64,000 bases of DNA from Calditrichaceae bacterium (GTDB taxonomy: Bacteria; Calditrichota; Calditrichia; RBG-13-44-9; J075). The notes under the pieces were generated by a model. The model worked only from the letters and a program-made list of their open reading frames with translations, did no database searches and was not told the origin of the DNA. A program made the translations under genes and the position numbers. Each line of letters begins with the position of its first letter. The first letter of the stretch is position 1. Positions 54,901-63,312 of this stretch are shown piece by piece. Location of the stretch: the NCBI GenBank assembly GCA_013360445.1, contig JABWBP010000024.1, forward strand, positions 1 through 64,000, in the 5' to 3' direction.

Positions 54901-56559
54901 CTACTTCAGCGGATCCGCAAAAATTGTCTTCACCTGCTCGGGAATGACCGTGCCGACGGGAGATTTTCGGGGTTTACGAACGTACCTCACCCGGGTGTAC
55001 ACTACCGGAACGTAACTGGCATGTTTGGCGGCGCTGAAGGAAACCGCCAATCTTGCCGCGTACTCCAGCACCTCTTTCGGCAGTTGCTCCAGGCGTTGGG
55101 GATTGCAAATGATGACGTGGGAACCGGAATATCCCTGCACGTGCAGCCAGATATCTTCTTTGCCGGCGTGCTTAAAGGTCAGGGCGTCATTATCCCGGGC
55201 GCTGCGCCCCACCCGGATTTCATATCCTTTGTATTCATATTTTTTGTAAGGGAGACGGAATTGCTCCACTTCTTCGCCGCGGTACGATAGCAAGTGGCGG
55301 GATTTCAAAGTATCCTCGATATGATCCAGCTTCTTCAGGCTGCCCTCTCCCTCCAAATCGCGTTTCAGTTGCGACAATTCTTCGATTTGTTTTTCCAATT
55401 CCGCCTTCCGCCTGCCCGCTTCCTGCGCCTTCGCCTCCGCTTGTTTCGCTTTTTCAAAATAGAACCGGGCATTTTCCTGCGCGGAAAGCTCCGGCTTGAC
55501 ATTTACCTGAATGGCCGGCAAATCCGGGTGATAATAATCTATCAGCTCAACGGTTTCCCTGCCGCTTTTCAGCAATTGCGGCTGGGAGATGAGCAACTGC
55601 CCGATTTTTTGGTAATATTCTCGCTTCTCCGGGTCCGGCGCGGGGCGGTCTTGCAATTTCGATAAGGCGTGTTGCAGGGAGCGCAGCTTGCGCTCCAGCG
55701 CTTCGCTTAGCTGCGCTTTTTTCCGGCTGACGCCGCGGTATTTCAGCGCCTGGAAACAGAAGAAGCGCAGCGCGGCGTTGAGGTCGCCAGGCTCCTTTTT
55801 TTCATACCCCTCTAAATGATGCAATTCCGCAATGGCGAATTTTTCCGGCAAACCATCGCGGAAATAGATTCGCGGCGTCCCGCTGCGGCATTCCCGAATG
55901 AATTCCAGAAGCGTTTCCGCAAATGCTCGAATTTGCCGATCGCTCAACGCGTTGATGAGGCTCTCTTCGGAAAGCCGGGCGCGGAAACACGCCTCCTGAA
56001 TTACCGGGCGGGTCATAAACTGAAATTTTTGCAGCGCCTTTTTCAGCCGCTCTTGCGGGAAATTTCGCAGGATTGCCGTCAATTCCCCCGGCGCCAGTCT
56101 TTCGGTATCGATTTTTTGCTCCTGGGGCAGGAGGTAAAGATTCCCCAGGTTCTTCCGCTGCCCTTTGAAGGAATTGAGGATGCGGCGGTCTTTATCGAGC
56201 AGAAAAAAATTGCTATGGGCGGTAAAGAATTGCAGCAGGAGAATGTTTTCGGATTGCTCGAAGGCAATTTCAATGATGCGCTCCCCGGGCAACAGGCGGA
56301 TATCGGCGATGCTTAGCCCGAGGAGTTCATCCATGACGTTTGTAGAATTCTTGCCTCTCTGGGAACGTTCGGAAAACAGGATGTAAGAATATTGGGCGTC
56401 GCAGCCAAGCTGCAAGCAACCCTCCCCCTCCCCTGCCCCGTTCAGCTCAATAATCCATTCATTTTTGAGTTGGGTGTAGCTGTCGGCAATCTGCGCGCCG
56501 ATGATTTGGGCGCGCAGGTACTCGGTTTGGCGTTGCAGGGTGAGGTGGTGGAGGTGCAT
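54901..56559 (-). CDS. rqcH: NFACT-family protein, RqcH/Rqc2-like
   Basis: 552 residues from ATG 56559 (MHLHHLTLQRQTEYLRAQII); the frame is open to 56715 but the family begins here. NFACT-N spans about residues 1-230, with ELNGAGEGEGCLQL and a DKDRRILNSFKGQRKNLG segment; a long helical coiled-coil follows (about 335-450, with AEAKAQEAGRRKAELEKQIE); the C-terminal NFACT-R domain (DUF814) contains DIWLHVQGYSGSHVII (about 470-485) and ends PRKSPVGTVIPEQVKTIF. RqcH homologues bind stalled 50S-peptidyl-tRNA complexes and add alanine tails. Whether this one does so cannot be judged here; the ribosome-binding site before it is weak. Confidence 0.85.
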   Translation of the reverse strand: MHLHHLTLQRQTEYLRAQIIGAQIADSYTQLKNEWIIELNGAGEGEGCLQLGCDAQYSYILFSERSQRGKNSTNVMDELLGLSIADIRLLPGERIIEIAFEQSENILLLQFFTAHSNFFLLDKDRRILNSFKGQRKNLGNLYLLPQEQKIDTERLAPGELTAILRNFPQERLKKALQKFQFMTRPVIQEACFRARLSEESLINALSDRQIRAFAETLLEFIRECRSGTPRIYFRDGLPEKFAIAELHHLEGYEKKEPGDLNAALRFFCFQALKYRGVSRKKAQLSEALERKLRSLQHALSKLQDRPAPDPEKREYYQKIGQLLISQPQLLKSGRETVELIDYYHPDLPAIQVNVKPELSAQENARFYFEKAKQAEAKAQEAGRRKAELEKQIEELSQLKRDLEGEGSLKKLDHIEDTLKSRHLLSYRGEEVEQFRLPYKKYEYKGYEIRVGRSARDNDALTFKHAGKEDIWLHVQGYSGSHVIICNPQRLEQLPKEVLEYAARLAVSFSAAKHASYVPVVYTRVRYVRKPRKSPVGTVIPEQVKTIFADPLK

Positions 56560-56724
56560 TACTGAATAATTTCGCTTGAATGAATTATTTCGGTTGATTA
56601 TTGAGTGAACTCCAAACGGGTACATATAAAAATTACGCGTGAACCGGTGGATGAATCCGGGATCGAAGTTGTGGATATTATCCGCCAGAACAATTAGAAA
56701 CAGATCAACCCCCAAGATCGAACA

Positions 56725-57312
56725 TCACCGCGCCAGCGCCTGCTCGATCCCGGTTACCAGCATTTGCACCGCCACGGTCACCAGGATCATGCCCATCAGG
56801 CGTTCCAGGGCGATCAATCCTTTTTCCCCTAAATATTTGCGGAATCCGCTGGCAAAATAGAGGATCACGCTGTTCACCACCCAGGCCAGGAGCAGGGCCA
56901 GCAACCATTCCGGCCAGCGTTGCGGCTCCCGGCTCATCAGCAGCAGCTCCGCCGCGAGGGTAGAAGGCCCGGCCACGTAGGGTATCGCCAGGGGCACGAT
57001 GAAAGGCTCGCTGTCAACTTCTTCTTTCAAGGATTTGACCGGGGAGGGAAAGATCATTCGCAGGGCGATCAGCAGCAGGATCACCCCGCCGGAAATGCCC
57101 AGGGCCGGCTCGGAGATGCGCAGGAGCTGCAGGATATACTTGCCGGAGAAGAGAAACACCACCAGCACACCCAGGGCGATGAGCAACTCCCGGATCACCA
57201 CCCGGTTCTGGCGGGAGGGGTGGACGTTTTTCAGCGCCGCGAGAAACACGGCGATGTTGCCGAGCGGATCCATCACCAGGAAGAGCAGCAATGCGGCGGA
57301 GGTAACGGTCAT
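56725..57312 (-). CDS. MarC-family integral membrane protein
   Basis: 195 residues, about six TM helices. Typical MarC features: LFLVMDPLGNIAVFLAALKN near the N-terminus, the GISGGVILLLIALRMIF helix, and the central VPLAIPYVAGPSTLAAELLL. The family is widespread and not functionally defined (the name derives from a marRAB neighbour; drug-efflux was not confirmed). The start ATG 57312 has no strong ribosome-binding site. It lies 91 bases downstream of the aminotransferase gene in the same direction and may be co-transcribed with the ilvE leader transcript. Confidence 0.88.
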   Translation of the reverse strand: MTVTSAALLLFLVMDPLGNIAVFLAALKNVHPSRQNRVVIRELLIALGVLVVFLFSGKYILQLLRISEPALGISGGVILLLIALRMIFPSPVKSLKEEVDSEPFIVPLAIPYVAGPSTLAAELLLMSREPQRWPEWLLALLLAWVVNSVILYFASGFRKYLGEKGLIALERLMGMILVTVAVQMLVTGIEQALAR

Positions 57313-57403
57313 AGTTGTACCGGGGATAACCCGTTTCGCTCCTAAATCCTTCCGCCCCGCGGCGCCGGAAGCTTGAGATAATCTGGTTTGGAATGGATTA
57401 TTT

Positions 57404-58603
57404 TCACATCGTTCTGCCGGGATAAGCCCGCAGCGCCTTCTCCAGAATGCTCATCGCCCGTTTCATGGTGGCGGCGTTGAGCACGAAGGCGATGCGCACC
57501 TCGTTCTGTCCCAGCCCCGGGGTGGCATAAAATCCGTTGGCCGGGGCCAGCATCACGGTTTCGTTGTTATCGTGGAAATCTTGCAGCAGCCAGGTGCAGA
57601 ATTGATCCGCGTCGTCGATGGGCAGCTTCACGATGGCGTAAAATGCGCCGGAGGGTTTCAGCCCGAAAGCGCCGGGAATGCGCCCCAGCGCCTCGAAGAC
57701 CACTTCCCGGCGCTGGTAGTACTCCTTCAGCACTTCATCGAAATACGCTTTCGGCGTGTCGATGGCGGCGAGGCCGGCGATCTGCTCCATGGTCGGGGGG
57801 CAAAGGCGCGCCTGCCCGAAGCGCAGCACCGTATCCAAGACCTCCTGATTCCGGGTAACCAGGCAGCCTAACCGCGCCCCGCAGGCGCTGTAACGCTTGG
57901 AGATGCTGTCCAGCATGATGGTGCGCTCGTCGATGCCTTTGAGGTGCAAAATTGAGTGGTGTTTCTTGCCGTCATAGACGAATTCCCGGTACACTTCATC
58001 GGACATCAAGAATAGATCGTATTCCAGGGCTAACTTTTGCAGCCGCAGCAATTCATCCCAGGTGTACACGTAGCCGGTGGGATTGTTGGGATTGCAGATC
58101 ATCATCGCCCGGGCGCGCGGGCTGATGTTGGCGCGAATTTCCGCCTCCGGCGGCAGGCGGAAACCCTCTTCCGCTTTGCTCAGCAGGGGGATGATTTTGA
58201 CCCCCGCTTCCACCGCAAAACCGTTATAGTTGGTGTAAAATGGCTCCGGGATGAGAATCTCGTCGCCGGGGTCCATGGTCGCCATCATAGCAAAGATGAT
58301 CGCCTCGCTGCCGGCGGTGGTGACCAGGATTTGCTCCTTGCTCACCGGGATATCGAATTTATGATAATAGCGCGATAACCCTTCGCGGTATTCCCACAAC
58401 CCCCCGGAGTGCCCGTACTCCAGCACGGTGATGTTGTGGTTGCGAAACGCATCCATCATTCCTTTGGGGGTGGGAATATCCGGCTGGCCGATGTTCAGAT
58501 GATAAACTTTCCGGCCTTTCCGCTTGGCCTCTTCCGCAAAGGGAACCAGCTTACGAATCGGCGAAGGCGGCATTTCCTTCGCGCGGTTGGAAATATTCGG
58601 CAT
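57404..58603 (-). CDS. Class I/II PLP aminotransferase (aspartate/alanine-type)
   Basis: 399 residues from ATG 58603 (MPNISNRAKEMPPSPIRKL), chosen for GAGGAA 6 bases upstream. Fold type I signature: LNIGQPDIPTP, the conserved CNPNNPTGYVYTWDEL, DEVYREFVYDG, PLP lysine Lys236 in DSISKRYSACGARLG, and the C-terminal arginine region LGQNEVRIAF. Family members transfer an amino group between aspartate, alanine or other amino acids and 2-oxoglutarate. It begins 21 bases after the ilvE stop, so the two aminotransferases share one transcript, under the same leader. Confidence 0.9.
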   Translation of the reverse strand: MPNISNRAKEMPPSPIRKLVPFAEEAKRKGRKVYHLNIGQPDIPTPKGMMDAFRNHNITVLEYGHSGGLWEYREGLSRYYHKFDIPVSKEQILVTTAGSEAIIFAMMATMDPGDEILIPEPFYTNYNGFAVEAGVKIIPLLSKAEEGFRLPPEAEIRANISPRARAMMICNPNNPTGYVYTWDELLRLQKLALEYDLFLMSDEVYREFVYDGKKHHSILHLKGIDERTIMLDSISKRYSACGARLGCLVTRNQEVLDTVLRFGQARLCPPTMEQIAGLAAIDTPKAYFDEVLKEYYQRREVVFEALGRIPGAFGLKPSGAFYAIVKLPIDDADQFCTWLLQDFHDNNETVMLAPANGFYATPGLGQNEVRIAFVLNAATMKRAMSILEKALRAYPGRTM

Positions 58604-58624
58604 GATCAATTCCTCATTGTTCAA

Positions 58625-59671
58625 CTAATACTGGGATATACCTACTCTCTCTTTGGTCAATTCGCCGTTCAAAGCGGCTTCCGCTTCTTCCACGCTGTCA
58701 TAAACATAGGTCAGCCAGTGATCGTATTCGAGATGCCGCCCCCGAACCACCTCTCCGTAGAGCTGCGCCAATTGCAGGGTGATCCGGCCCGGCTTCCCGC
58801 CGCTAATCAGGTAGGTTTCCCAATCCTCTTTGGGAACCGATTTATCACGAGAATCCGTTACCCGGGTAATGGGGGTGATCTCCGCCGCGGTTCCGGTGAA
58901 AAAGGCTTCTTCGGCGTGGAGGAAATCTTCCACGGTGATGGGGGCAATATCGGTTCGATATCCCAGGTCTTCCGCCAGCTTCAAAATAGTGGTGCGGGTA
59001 ATGCCTTCCAGAACGGATTCACTCTTGTCGTTGGTCGTCACCACCCCGTTTTTCACGATCACGATGTTTTCGCCCGGGCCTTCGGAGATGCGATCTTCCA
59101 GATTCAAAAATACTGCCTCATCAAAGCCGAGCTTGCGGGCGCAGGTGGCGAAAATATTGGATTGCACGTACAAACCACCTAACTTTACGGACGCATCAAT
59201 TTGGCTGGGGTGAATGCGTTTCCAGGGAAGCAGTAAAACGTGAACCCCTCGTTGGAGGCCTTCGGTTCCCAGGTAAGCGCCCCACTCCCAACACCCGATG
59301 GTCAATTCCACCGGGCAGGCTTTGGGGGTAAGCCCCAGGTTTCCGTAACCGAAAAACAGATTCGGCCGCACGTAGGCGGAGCGGAGCCGGTTTTCACGCA
59401 AAATCAACTTGCACGCTTCCATAATCTCCGCTTTGGTAAAAGGCACGGCCATATTGATAGATTTGGCAGAATGGAATAAGCGTTCGATATGGTCATCCAA
59501 ACGGAAAATTGCCGGCCCTCGTTCGGTTTCGTAAGCCCGGATACCCTCAAAAGCGGAACTGCCGTAATGAACGACATGCGACATTACATGTACCTGGGTA
59601 GTGTCCCAATCGTATATTTCACCCATGTGCCAATATTTCTTGGCGCCCGGAAAGTGTTTGGTATCAAACAT
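58625..59671 (-). CDS. ilvE: Branched-chain amino acid aminotransferase
   Basis: 348 residues, fold type IV PLP enzyme. Motifs: HVVHYGSSAFEGIRAYETER (about residues 32-51), PYVRPNLFFGYG-like YVRPNLFFGYGNLGL, PLP lysine Lys163 in DASVKLGGLYVQS, EAVFLNLEDRISEGPGENI (about 183-201) and the substrate-site FFTGTAAEITPI (about 261-272). It makes leucine, isoleucine and valine from their 2-oxo acids with glutamate as donor. The gene is preceded by a promoter, a leader peptide rich in Leu/Ile/Val and a terminator (59724-59913), which strongly supports this specificity. The start ATG 59671 is preceded by AGGAG (minus strand). Confidence 0.95.
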   Translation of the reverse strand: MFDTKHFPGAKKYWHMGEIYDWDTTQVHVMSHVVHYGSSAFEGIRAYETERGPAIFRLDDHIERLFHSAKSINMAVPFTKAEIMEACKLILRENRLRSAYVRPNLFFGYGNLGLTPKACPVELTIGCWEWGAYLGTEGLQRGVHVLLLPWKRIHPSQIDASVKLGGLYVQSNIFATCARKLGFDEAVFLNLEDRISEGPGENIVIVKNGVVTTNDKSESVLEGITRTTILKLAEDLGYRTDIAPITVEDFLHAEEAFFTGTAAEITPITRVTDSRDKSVPKEDWETYLISGGKPGRITLQLAQLYGEVVRGRHLEYDHWLTYVYDSVEEAEAALNGELTKERVGISQY

Positions 59672-59723
59672 ACTGCGCTCCTTCTATTTTAATGAATTGA
59701 CTGTTATGGTCGCCTCTGTGTAA

Positions 59724-59754
59724 CAAAAAAGCCTGGGAAAAAACTTCCCAGGCT
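59724..59754 (-). terminator. Attenuator terminator of ilvE leader
   Basis: On the minus strand, perfect 10-bp stem AGCCTGGGAA/TTCCCAGGCT (59754-59745 with 59739-59730), 5-base loop, then TTTTT(T)G. It lies 53 bases before the ilvE ATG, inside the transcript from the promoter at 59885-59913, so it must be conditional. Confidence 0.85.
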
Positions 59755-59770
59755 TATATTTGGATACAAT

Positions 59771-59845
59771 TCATCCACTTATAAGGATCGTGTTCAATAA
59801 AACCAAGAATATGAATAGCGCAAAGAAGCTCTTTTTGTGATTCAT
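59771..59845 (-). CDS. ilvE leader peptide, 24 residues, branched-chain-rich
   Basis: ATG 59845 starts MNHKKSFF then ALFIFLVLLNTILIS, ending Gly-stop at 59771. Nine of 24 codons are Leu (5), Ile (3) or Val (1), clustered in the second half, exactly the amino acids the next enzyme makes. An in-frame GTG 12 bases upstream (59857) is an alternative start; the ribosome-binding site is weak for both. A second weaker hairpin (CTTATA 59785-59780 with TATAAG 59758-59753, plus GGAT/ATCC) overlaps the terminator stem by two bases and could be the alternative fold when a ribosome stalls. The design is that of ilv/leu leader peptides. Confidence 0.8.
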   Translation of the reverse strand: MNHKKSFFALFIFLVLLNTILISG

Positions 59846-59884
59846 ACCCTGACTCACACTTTTGACCCACTTCTGGTGATTATC

Positions 59885-59913
59885 ATATTATAAAAATAGC
59901 ATTTTTAAGTCAA
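59885..59913 (-). promoter_or_regulatory. Sigma-70-type promoter of the ilvE leader
   Basis: Minus strand: TTGACT (59913-59908), 17-bp spacer, TAATAT (59890-59885); TATAAT also occurs at 15-bp spacing. Expected start of transcription about 59878, giving a leader RNA of about 150 bases before the terminator. Confidence 0.75.
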
Positions 59914-60042
59914 GACTTTAATAATTTGCCGATCTTTGGGCGCGATATAGCGGTATAAAACCCTTTGTGATTGCTATTATTACCTGATTGTAGCTATTTT
60001 CCCGCCGCTGCGCTTCATTGTAAAAAAATTCTTAAAAAAAAT

Positions 60043-60070
60043 TTGACTTTTGATTGTAATTGAGTATATT
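60043..60070 (+). promoter_or_regulatory. Sigma-70-type promoter of putative small RNA
   Basis: Plus strand: TTGACT (60043-60048), 16-bp spacer, TATATT (60065-60070). Divergent from the ilvE promoter, 130 bases away. Confidence 0.6.
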
Positions 60071-60077
60071 GAATTCC

Positions 60078-60137
60078 TCTCCTTACCTAGCCCACCGATA
60101 TAGAGGCCGGGCGGCAGCGCTGCCCGGCCTTTTTATT
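60078..60137 (+). ncRNA. Putative small RNA, about 60 nucleotides
   Basis: The unit between the promoter 60043-60070 and a strong terminator holds no ORF with a ribosome-binding site. Expected RNA starts near 60078 with unstructured TCTCCTTACCTAGCCCACCG and ends in the hairpin. Pyrimidine-rich single-stranded CUCUCCUU could pair with ribosome-binding sites. No Rfam family recognised. Confidence 0.45.
60104..60137 (+). terminator. Strong rho-independent terminator of putative small RNA
   Basis: AGGCCGGGC (60104-60112) pairs perfectly with GCCCGGCCT (60122-60130), inner GC pairs and tight loop, followed by TTTTTATTTG. Confidence 0.85.
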
Positions 60138-60319
60138 TGTTTTCCTCTCAAAGTCCTTGATTGATATTAACTTTCTTCACGATAACACCCGGGTAATTCA
60201 TGGAAAATTGGTGAGTCGGCGCCGGTAAATGCAAGCTCGATCTGTAACACGCATGGGTATGCTGAGGCGGCCATCCTCGTTTATCTGGCGCGTAGTAAAA
60301 TAACCACATCGATGTAGTA

Positions 60320-60415
60320 TAAGGGAGCCAGAAAAAAATAATGTACCCAACTGAGCGCACAGAGTGATTGAAACACATTAGCGTTCAGTGGTACAATAAA
60401 AAGGGCGAAAGCCCT
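60320..60415. repeat. 96-bp repeat element, copy 2
   Basis: One mismatch to 54219-54314. Flanks differ completely from copy 1, so the repeat unit is exactly delimited. It lies in non-coding DNA; the frame 60148-60378 crossing it has no support. The gap 60138-60598 otherwise holds nothing I can identify. Confidence 0.9.
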
Positions 60416-60598
60416 AACTAAAAACTTCCTGAATGTGACAAAGTTACAGAAATTCCTTCGCTTTGGAGTTTATACTTTCTCCATGAACCGGATTCCCTAA
60501 ATTCATTTCCGGGTCTGCGCAGTGATTCAAAACTTAATATTGGCCGGGGATAAACCCGGCTCCTGCTCAACCCCTAACCCAAGCAGAAGGAGTTCACC

Positions 60599-63199
60599 AT
60601 GGCAAAAAGCAGCAATTTTGTTCTGTGGACGGCAATTTTTTTCATCATATATCAGGCCGGTTTCAGCCAGTCGTTTTTTACCGGAAAGTTTTCCCCGGCC
60701 CAGGAGGTGCAAACGGTGAGCAGCACCGCTACCGGTACCGCCGCTTTCATCCTTACCGACGAAGGCCTGGCATTTCACATCACCGTGGAGGGATTGAAGG
60801 GGACTTTCGCCGCGGCGCACTTTCATAACGCTCCGATGGGAGAAAACGGCGGGGTGGTGAGAACCCTGACCGGCGATTTTAACGGATTGACCGCCTCGGG
60901 AACCTGGACGAGTTCTGACCCGGAACCCCTTACCCCGGAATTACTGAAGCAGTTGATGGCCGGCAATCTTTACGTCAACGTGCACACGGATAGCTTCCCC
61001 GCAGGAGAAATTCGGGCGCAGGTGCTCCCGAGCGCCGGAAGCGCTTTCAAAGCCAGCCTGACCCCGGAGCAGGAAGTTCATAGCGTTACCTCCGGCTCCA
61101 GCGGTACCGCCTCTCTGCTGTTAACCCCGGCGGGGCTGATGTTCACCCTCACAATTGATGGCCTCAGCGGTTCTATCGCCGCGGCGCATTTCCACCGGGC
61201 AGCGGCGGGGGAGAACGGCTCGGTGGTCCGCACCATCACCACGGATTTTGACGGCAACACCGCCACGGGGTTTTGGAGCGCTAACGATGCAGAGCCGTTG
61301 ACGCCGGAATTGATCAAGGATCTGTTCACCGGAAGGCTCTATTTAAACGCCCATACTGCGACCTATCCCGCGGGAGAGGTGCGGGGACAGGTTTACGTGA
61401 GCGGGGGAATTGGCATGTCGGCTAACCTGGACGCTGAGCAGGAAGTAAACCTGGTTAATTCCGATGGCCGGGGAACCGCCGCCCTGCTGCTCACCGATTA
61501 TGGAGTTGTGTATGAGCTTACCCTGCACGGGCTGGAAGGCAATTTTACCATGGCGCACTTCCATAACGCCCCGGCAGGCGTAAACGGCCCGGTGGTGAAA
61601 ACCCTCACCGGGGATTTCAACGGCAAACACGCCCGGGGAATCTGGACCTTCAACGATTCCGAGCCGTTGACCAGCCAATTAGTAAGAGAGTTGCTGAGCG
61701 GAAATATCTATATGAACGTACACACCGACAGCTTTCCCGCCGGTGAAATTCGCGGGCAGGTAGGCTTCAGTCAGGGCGCGAACGAAGCCAGCTTTGCGGC
61801 CAGCTTAACCGGCCCGCAGGAGGTGAGCACGGTTAATACTGAAGCGGTAGGAACCGGTAATTTTACCCTCACGCCCGCAGGCCTGGAGTTCAATATCACC
61901 TACGATGATCTGAAAGGCAATTTTGCAGCAGCGCATTTTCATAACGGCGCCATAGGCGTTAACGGGCCGGTGGTGCGCACCCTTACGAATGATTTCGACG
62001 GCAACACCGCTTCCGGAATTTGGGCCGCCTCCGATCCCGAAGCCCTGACTCCGGAGTTGATCGTGGCGCTGCTAAAGGGAAATCTTTACGTAAATGTACA
62101 TACCGACAGTTTCCCCGGCGGGGAGATTCGCGGGCAGGTGCGGCTGCAATCGGGCGCTAAATTCCAGGCGAAATTGACCCCCGCCCAGGAAACCCACAGT
62201 GTAACCAGCAGCGCCCGGGGTTCCGCTTCCTTAACCCTGACCGACGCCGGGCTGGCCTACCACCTCACCGTGCAGGGCTTGAACGCCCCGCTCACCGCGG
62301 CGCATTTTCATAATGCTCCCGCCGGGATGAACGGTGGAGTGGTGCGCACCATTAGCAGCGAATTCAGCGGCAACACCGCTTCCGGTTTGTGGACCCCGGG
62401 GGACCTGGAGCCGCTGACCCCGGAATTGATCCGGGCGCTCTTTGCCGGTAATCTCTACCTCAACGTGCATACATCCTCCTATCCCGCCGGGGAAATCCGC
62501 GGCCAGGTGCTGCTCAGCGGGGGGACCGGCTTCGCCGCAGGCTTAGACGCCGACCAGGAAGTGGGTCTGGTAACTTCCGACGCCATGGGAACCTCCTCGC
62601 TTACCCTCACCCCTGCGGGGTTGGTATTCGATTTGACCATCCAGGGATTGGTCGGCAATTTCACCATGTCGCACTTCCACAATGCGCCCGCGGGAGTCAA
62701 TGGGCCGGTGGTTCGCAACATCACTTCCGAATTTTCCGGAAACACCGCCTTCGGGATATGGAAAGCGCAGGATAGCGAGCCGCTGACCTTCGATTTGATC
62801 AAAGCGCTGCTGGATGGCAACCTGTACCTCAACGTGCATACCAATATGTACCCCGCGGGAGAAATTCGCGGGCAAATTAATTCCGAGGGCATCGTGGTCG
62901 CCATCGAACCGGTGTCCAATGGTGGGCAAATCCCCCGGGAATTCCTCTTGCAGCAAAACTTCCCCAATCCTTTCAATCCGGCGACCGAGATCCGTTTCGA
63001 TCTTAACCGCCCGGGCTTAACGGTATTGAAGATATACAATGTCGTGGGCCAATTGGTGCAAACCCTGGTTCACCAGGAACTGCCGGCCGGTTCGTACCGG
63101 GTGACGTTTAGCGCCGGGAATTTAGGATCGGGAATCTATTTCTACCAGTTGGAACAGAACGGGTTCAGCCAGGTTCGCCGGATGGTATTGATGAAATAA
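60599..63199 (+). CDS. Secreted protein with six CHRD domains and T9SS sorting domain
   Basis: 866 residues from ATG 60599, with AGAAGGAG before it. Signal peptide ends near YQAGFSQ. Six CHRD units of about 125 residues follow, each with the pattern GxFAAAHFHNAPxGxNGxVVR, SGxWxxxDPEPLTPELI and NLYVNVHTxSFPAGEIRGQV (units start near residues 27, 150, 272, 398, 521 and 645). The last 85 residues are a T9SS/FlgD-like domain (QNFPNPFNPATEIRFDLN, ending RRMVLMK). CHRD domains bind or fold in extracellular settings in chordin and in many bacterial proteins; no enzyme activity is known. Internal similarity between units is high, suggesting recent duplication. A terminator follows at 63239. Confidence 0.93.
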   Translation: MAKSSNFVLWTAIFFIIYQAGFSQSFFTGKFSPAQEVQTVSSTATGTAAFILTDEGLAFHITVEGLKGTFAAAHFHNAPMGENGGVVRTLTGDFNGLTASGTWTSSDPEPLTPELLKQLMAGNLYVNVHTDSFPAGEIRAQVLPSAGSAFKASLTPEQEVHSVTSGSSGTASLLLTPAGLMFTLTIDGLSGSIAAAHFHRAAAGENGSVVRTITTDFDGNTATGFWSANDAEPLTPELIKDLFTGRLYLNAHTATYPAGEVRGQVYVSGGIGMSANLDAEQEVNLVNSDGRGTAALLLTDYGVVYELTLHGLEGNFTMAHFHNAPAGVNGPVVKTLTGDFNGKHARGIWTFNDSEPLTSQLVRELLSGNIYMNVHTDSFPAGEIRGQVGFSQGANEASFAASLTGPQEVSTVNTEAVGTGNFTLTPAGLEFNITYDDLKGNFAAAHFHNGAIGVNGPVVRTLTNDFDGNTASGIWAASDPEALTPELIVALLKGNLYVNVHTDSFPGGEIRGQVRLQSGAKFQAKLTPAQETHSVTSSARGSASLTLTDAGLAYHLTVQGLNAPLTAAHFHNAPAGMNGGVVRTISSEFSGNTASGLWTPGDLEPLTPELIRALFAGNLYLNVHTSSYPAGEIRGQVLLSGGTGFAAGLDADQEVGLVTSDAMGTSSLTLTPAGLVFDLTIQGLVGNFTMSHFHNAPAGVNGPVVRNITSEFSGNTAFGIWKAQDSEPLTFDLIKALLDGNLYLNVHTNMYPAGEIRGQINSEGIVVAIEPVSNGGQIPREFLLQQNFPNPFNPATEIRFDLNRPGLTVLKIYNVVGQLVQTLVHQELPAGSYRVTFSAGNLGSGIYFYQLEQNGFSQVRRMVLMK

Positions 63200-63238
63200 G
63201 GAAAATCTCCCTGGAAAAAATTATAGCACTTGATATTG

Positions 63239-63277
63239 CAGGCCAGGAGCGTTATTCTATCCTGGCCTGTATTTTTT
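63239..63277 (+). terminator. Rho-independent terminator after CHRD gene
   Basis: CAGGCCAGGA (63239-63248) pairs perfectly with TCCTGGCCTG (63260-63269), followed by TATTTTTT. Confidence 0.9.
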
Positions 63278-63312
63278 CCCATAACCACTAACCCTAATCG
63301 AACGAGGTGAAA

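Noticed and set aside
60148-60378. 76-codon frame on the minus strand across repeat copy 2
   Set aside because: Its start lies inside the 96-bp repeat and the rest has no similarity; the other copy does not keep this frame.
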